Part shown: piece by piece, positions 6,446 to 8,803 of the stretch
How the letters are laid out: each line of letters opens with the position of its first letter
How positions within the stretch are numbered: the first letter of the stretch is position 1
The notes under the pieces: generated by a model
Told to the model about the DNA's origin: nothing
What the model saw: the letters and a program-made list of their open reading frames with translations, nothing else
Databases searched by the model: none
Translations under genes and position numbers: made by a program
Assembly (NCBI GenBank): GCA_002438345.1
Contig: DJUJ01000124.1
Location: forward strand, 35,315 to 44,117
Length of the DNA stretch: 8,803 nt
Source: Paenibacillus sp. UBA6285
GTDB lineage: Bacteria; Bacillota; Bacilli; Paenibacillales; Paenibacillaceae
Direction of reading: 5' to 3'

Positions 6446-7165
6446 ATGGATTTGAGAGGAAAGAGCGTTGTAATTACTGGCGCAGGCAAAGGGATCGGCA
6501 AAGCCTTGGCCATGGCACTAGCTAAGGAAGGTGCTAATTTGGGCCTGATCTCCAGAACTTCAGGCGATCTCGAAGCGTTAAAATCAGCCTTAACGGAAGT
6601 ATACGACGTTAAAGTTAGTATTGCCGTAGCGGATATCGCTGTACGCGAAGATGCTGAACGTGCTGTGGCTTCCCTGCAAAATGAGTTAGGAACATTTGAT
6701 GCATTAATCAACAATGCCGGAATTGCAAAATTCGGCACTTTAGTAGAAATGGACCCTGCGGATTGGGAACGTCACATCCAGGTCAATCTTTACGGCACCT
6801 ATTATGTAACTCGCGCTGCACTGCCAGCTATGATTGAGAATAATGGTGGAAATATCATCAATATCTCTTCTACAGCCGGAGAACGCGGCTTCGCGACAGG
6901 CTCTGCCTATTGCGCATCCAAGTTCGCACTGATGGGCATGACCGAAGCTCTCGCACAAGAGGTGCGCAAGCACAATATCCGCGTTGTAGCCTTGACTCCA
7001 AGCACTGTAAACACTGAACTAGCTTCCAACGCTGGACTTAAGATCGGTGATGAAGACCGCATGATGCAGCCTGAGGATGTAGCTGAATTGGCGTTAACAG
7101 CCTTGAAGCTACCGGACCGTGTCTTCCTAAAAACAGCAGGACTCTGGACCACCAATCCGCAATAA
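6446..7165 (+). CDS. yoxD: YoxD/FabG-like short-chain dehydrogenase/reductase
   Basis: A 239-residue classical SDR, commonly labelled 3-ketoacyl-ACP reductase, but closest by eye to B. subtilis YoxD (LTPSTV and the KTAGLWTTNP ending). The cofactor motif TGAGKGIG is at 11-18, and R37 at the end of the second strand suggests NADPH. NNAG is at 89-92. The catalytic set N114, S142, Y155 and K159 (YCASK) is complete with normal spacing. It should reduce a carbonyl to an alcohol; the true substrate is unknown, and a role in fatty-acid synthesis is not implied because it is not in a fab cluster. The ATG at 6446 is chosen because it aligns with the YoxD N-terminus. A GTG at 6434 is also in frame but sits almost on the AAGGGAG binding site (6426-6432). 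Confidence 0.9.
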   Translation: MDLRGKSVVITGAGKGIGKALAMALAKEGANLGLISRTSGDLEALKSALTEVYDVKVSIAVADIAVREDAERAVASLQNELGTFDALINNAGIAKFGTLVEMDPADWERHIQVNLYGTYYVTRAALPAMIENNGGNIINISSTAGERGFATGSAYCASKFALMGMTEALAQEVRKHNIRVVALTPSTVNTELASNAGLKIGDEDRMMQPEDVAELALTALKLPDRVFLKTAGLWTTNPQ

Positions 7166-7260
7166 AACAGCGCTAGCTGGTTCTACTTCAGCTGTACTTT
7201 GTGCAGTAGAATGCCTTATGTAGACTATATTCTGGCTGTTCTGTTGCACATTCTGCAATG

Positions 7261-7279
7261 AAACCCCATTTTGGGGTTT
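7261..7279 (+). terminator. Terminator-like hairpin downstream of yoxD
   Basis: AAACCCCA-TTT-TGGGGTTT forms a perfect 8-bp stem with a 3-base loop about 95 bases after the yoxD stop. Only TTT and then GGG follow, so the U-tract is poor and termination may be partial. It is the only GC-strong hairpin between yoxD and hmoA. Confidence 0.5.
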
Positions 7280-7299
7280 GGGTAGGTAGCTGGAGATTA

Positions 7300-7368
7300 G
7301 GTACTTGTAGTTGAGGTAGGTGCTTTTTAGTTATGATTGGTACTTCGAGCTTTGGGCACTACTTAGCG
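7300..7368 (+). repeat. Degenerate tandem array, unit near GGTACTTNNAGTT
   Basis: Units GGTACTTGTAGTT (7300), GGTGCTTTTTAGTT (7319), GGTACTTCGAGCTT (7339) and a looser GGCACTACTTAGCGTT (7355) recur every 16-20 bases. The copies differ at several positions, so this is an old or loosely kept array. Confidence 0.35.
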
Positions 7369-7497
7369 TTTGAATAGACAATAGTTGCACTTTGTACATT
7401 TATTCAGCGTAATTAGAGGATCCTTCATACTTTAATTGCACTCTGTGCAACTAAAAGAAAGCAATTCTCGACTATTCACCAGATTCATAGAATTTAG

Positions 7498-7562
7498 TTG
7501 CAGAGAATACACTTATCTCTTCGTTTCTAACGAACCGGAACGTTTAAGTGTATAAAGTGCAA
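7498..7562. repeat. Long inverted repeat upstream of hmoA
   Basis: Arms TTGCA + ATACACTTA (7498-7502, 7507-7515) and TAAGTGTAT + TGCAA (7545-7553, 7558-7562) pair perfectly around a 4x4 internal loop, giving 14 bp. The loop holds a smaller hairpin TCGTT-TCT-AACGA (7521-7533). Each arm resembles half of the TTGCAC repeat family in opposite orientation. It ends 62 bases before the hmoA start and could be a cruciform, an operator pair or part of a leader RNA. Confidence 0.5.
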
Positions 7563-7624
7563 TTATATGTTCAACCTGATGCTTATGTATTAATATCACA
7601 ATGCTGATCGGAGGTTTACCTAAC

Positions 7625-7942
7625 ATGCTGGTAGTAACAAACACCATTAAGGTTAAAGAAGGTCATGGCGAAGCCATTGCTCAACGTTTCGGAGGAAATA
7701 ACGGTGTACAGGATATGCCAGGATTCGTCCGTATGGAAGTTTGGCACGGCAGTGCCAAAGAAGGTGTTGAGGAATTAAAGATCTGTACGGTGTGGGAGAA
7801 TGAGGACGCGTTCAAAGGCTGGACCTCCAGCGACTCCTTCCGTCAATCGCACCGCGGTGCTGGTGGTAATGAAGCCATACTTGGCGCTTCCATCGACAAA
7901 TACGAACTTATGATCAGCCGGACACCCGGCAACGGCAATTAA
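7625..7942 (+). CDS. hmoA: HmoA-like heme-degrading monooxygenase (IsdG family)
   Basis: A 105-residue protein with a single ferredoxin-like ABM (antibiotic biosynthesis monooxygenase) domain, the size of IsdG/IsdI and of B. subtilis HmoA, whose N-terminus it resembles (VVTNT). The family catalytic residues fall at the exact expected numbers: N6, W66 and H76. The protein should act as a cytoplasmic dimer that opens heme oxidatively and frees iron. TVWENEDAFKGWTSSDSF is the typical segment before the heme-ligand histidine. The ATG at 7625 is preferred: GGAGG stands 10 bases before it and the family starts here; an in-frame ATG at 7601 lacks such a site. No Isd-type heme uptake genes are nearby, so it probably handles heme from inside the cell or from distant importers. 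Confidence 0.9.
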   Translation: MLVVTNTIKVKEGHGEAIAQRFGGNNGVQDMPGFVRMEVWHGSAKEGVEELKICTVWENEDAFKGWTSSDSFRQSHRGAGGNEAILGASIDKYELMISRTPGNGN

Positions 7943-7955
7943 GTCTAGAGTCTGG

Positions 7956-8042
7956 CCAATTGGTTCCGTAAGCTATTTGGACAATTAGCGCTATTAGTCA
8001 ACTGCGCCAATTGGAACAGTTGACTAATTTACCTGTTAGCCT
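7956..8042. repeat. Degenerate ~17-bp tandem repeat with a perfect 12-bp inverted repeat
   Basis: Successive segments GTAAGCTATTTGGACAA (7968), TTAGCGCTATTAGTCAA (7985), CTGCGCCAATTGGAACAG (8002), TTGACTAATTTACCTG (8020) and TTAGCC (8036) align to a unit near TTAGCGCTATTTGGACAA. Within them ATTAGTCAACTG (7993-8004) and CAGTTGACTAAT (8017-8028) are perfect 12-bp arms with a 12-base loop containing the palindrome CCAATTGG, which also occurs at 7956-7963. The hairpin is followed only by TTT, so it may assist termination of hmoA but does not look like a classic terminator. Confidence 0.5.
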
Positions 8043-8043
8043 A

Positions 8044-8097
8044 AAATACCCCTCCCTTCACATAAAGACTCAGCAAGATGTGAAAGGAGGGGTATTT
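8044..8097. terminator. Bidirectional terminator between hmoA and the ABC exporter gene
   Basis: Arms at 8044-8063 and 8078-8097 pair over 12 bp (AAATACCCCTCC with GGAGGGGTATTT), then one mismatch, then 7 bp (TTCACAT with ATGTGAA), around a 14-base loop. A/T runs flank the stem on both sides (TATTT on plus, TATTTT on minus). It lies between convergent genes and should stop transcription from both. Confidence 0.85.
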
Positions 8098-8120
8098 GGG
8101 TTACTTCAATTTACTTTAAA

Positions 8121-8803
8121 TTAACCTGCGTCCGTCAAATCTCCTTCGGAGAACTGACTGTTATAGAGATCAGCATAGAATCCGCCTTGTGCCAGCAGTT
8201 CCTCGTGGTTGCCTTTCTCGATTACACTACCTTGATTCATAACAAGGATGAGGTCCGCATCTCGAATCGTCGAAAGACGGTGGGCGATAACAAAGCTGGT
8301 TCTATTTTGCATCAGCGCCTTCATCGCTTTTTGAATCAACAATTCTGTCCGTGTATCGACACTGCTCGTTGCTTCATCAAGAATGAGGATCGATGGATCG
8401 GCCAGAATCGCACGAGCAATCGTAATCAACTGCTTCTGTCCTTGTGAAATATTAGAAGCTTCTTCATTTAACACCGTATTATAGCCAAGCGGAAGTGTAC
8501 GGATAAAGTGATCGGCATGAGCAGCTTTGGCAGCCCGCACCACATCCGCTTCCGATGCGCCTTCACGACCGTAAGCAATGTTGTCGCGTATTGTACCATT
8601 GAACAACCAGGTATCCTGAAGTACCATACCAAATTTGCTGCGCAGGTCACTCCGTTTCATGTTGGTAATATTAACTCCATCAATGATAATTTCCCCATCG
8701 TTAAGCTCGTAGAAGCGCATCAACAGGTTAATCAGAGTGGTTTTACCAGCACCAGTAGGACCAACAATAGCTATAGTCTGACCTGGACTAACCTCAATGT
8801 CAT
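8121..8803 (-). CDS. ABC exporter, C-terminal nucleotide-binding domain (cut by window edge)
   Basis: The last 227 residues of an ABC transporter ATPase domain; the frame stays open to the right edge, so the gene begins outside. Visible in order are Walker [11 protein letters not shown]-loop LQDTWLF, signature NISQGQKQ, Walker [13 protein letters not shown] with the catalytic glutamate, and H-loop [21 protein letters not shown] and the DTRTE after Walker B are typical of type IV exporters (MsbA/multidrug type), which usually have a membrane domain fused in front. The signature reads ISQGQ instead of LSGGQ, a form common in one half of heterodimeric exporters; the partner would then be upstream, beyond the window. 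The TTG/ATG codons near 8723 are internal, since Walker A lies before them. Substrate cannot be told. Confidence 0.9.
   Translation of the reverse strand, partial: DIEVSPGQTIAIVGPTGAGKTTLINLLMRFYELNDGEIIIDGVNITNMKRSDLRSKFGMVLQDTWLFNGTIRDNIAYGREGASEADVVRAAKAAHADHFIRTLPLGYNTVLNEEASNISQGQKQLITIARAILADPSILILDEATSSVDTRTELLIQKAMKALMQNRTSFVIAHRLSTIRDADLILVMNQGSVIEKGNHEELLAQGGFYADLYNSQFSEGDLTDAG

Larger units (their letters stand above)
7192..7450. repeat. Family of short interspersed palindromes, core TTGCAC-N3-GTGCAA
   Basis: Four related stem-loops lie in this stretch: CTGTAC-TTT-GTGCAG (7192-7206), TTGCA-CATTC-TGCAA (7244-7258), TGCAC-TTT-GTACA (7386-7398, one mismatch) and TTGCAC-TCT-GTGCAA (7436-7450, perfect). 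Flanks often continue the symmetry as TAG...CTA. The shared loop (TTT or TCT) and arm sequence suggest one dispersed repeat family rather than chance. Function is unknown. Confidence 0.55.
7166..7624. other. Long gene-free region between yoxD and hmoA, rich in short repeats
   Basis: No open reading frame with a start, a binding site and plausible composition is seen on either strand. The region holds a terminator-like hairpin (7261-7279), at least four TTGCAC/GTGCAA palindromes, a degenerate tandem array (7300-7368) and a long inverted pair (7498-7562). No good sigma-A promoter for hmoA was found in it; only scattered AT-rich -10-like strings occur near 7551-7595. Confidence 0.7.

Noticed and set aside
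7601..7624. ATG start extending hmoA by eight residues
   Set aside because: It lacks a ribosome binding site, and GGAGG is placed for the ATG at 7625; the shorter form puts N6, W66 and H76 at family numbering.
7166..7624. CRISPR array, riboswitch or tRNA in the long gap
   Set aside because: Repeats are palindromic and irregularly spaced without equal spacers, and no cloverleaf or known riboswitch core was seen.
8467..8650. Open frames antisense or out of frame within the ABC gene and within the ger, yhfW and yoxD genes
   Set aside because: They lack binding sites and recognisable domains, and are fully overlapped by well-supported genes in other frames.

Overview
The window looks like chromosome of an endospore-forming Firmicute, most likely Paenibacillus or a close relative. 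Three things point this way: a complete gerA-type spore germinant receptor operon, several proteins resembling Bacillus subtilis YhfW, YoxD, HmoA and PerR, and AGGAGG-type ribosome binding sites. The genus is inferred from protein style and intergenic repeats; no rRNA or marker gene is present.

Layout. On the minus strand, from the left edge to 4616, lie: the N-terminal part of a methyl-accepting chemotaxis protein cut by the window edge (1-348); a PerR/Fur-family metalloregulator with its own promoter and terminator (577-972); and a tightly coupled operon gerAA-gerAB-gerAC (4616 down to 1064). A spacer of about 155 bp at 4617-4772 carries a sigma-G-like promoter for the ger operon and separates it from a divergent plus-strand run: yhfW, a flavin oxidoreductase fused to a Rieske domain (4773-6320); yoxD, a short-chain dehydrogenase (6446-7165); and hmoA, an IsdG-like heme monooxygenase (7625-7942). 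A strong two-way terminator (8044-8097) then separates hmoA from the convergent 3' end of an ABC exporter gene cut by the right edge (8121-8803).

How the genes work together. GerAA, GerAB and GerAC should form one inner-membrane germinant receptor made in the forespore. The PerR-like regulator probably represses itself through a box lying exactly over its -10 element, and it may also be reached by read-through from the ger operon because no terminator is visible between them. YhfW, YoxD and HmoA share redox or iron chemistry only loosely; they have separate upstream regions and nothing shows that they form a pathway.

I found no new multi-gene system. The least ordinary signals are non-coding. 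The 459-bp gap before hmoA holds a set of TTGCAC-N3-GTGCAA palindromes, a degenerate tandem array and a long inverted pair. The hmoA-ABC gap holds a degenerate tandem repeat of about 17 bp containing a perfect 12-bp inverted repeat. The PerR-like protein also has a Fur-type glutamate where PerR has its oxidation-critical aspartate.
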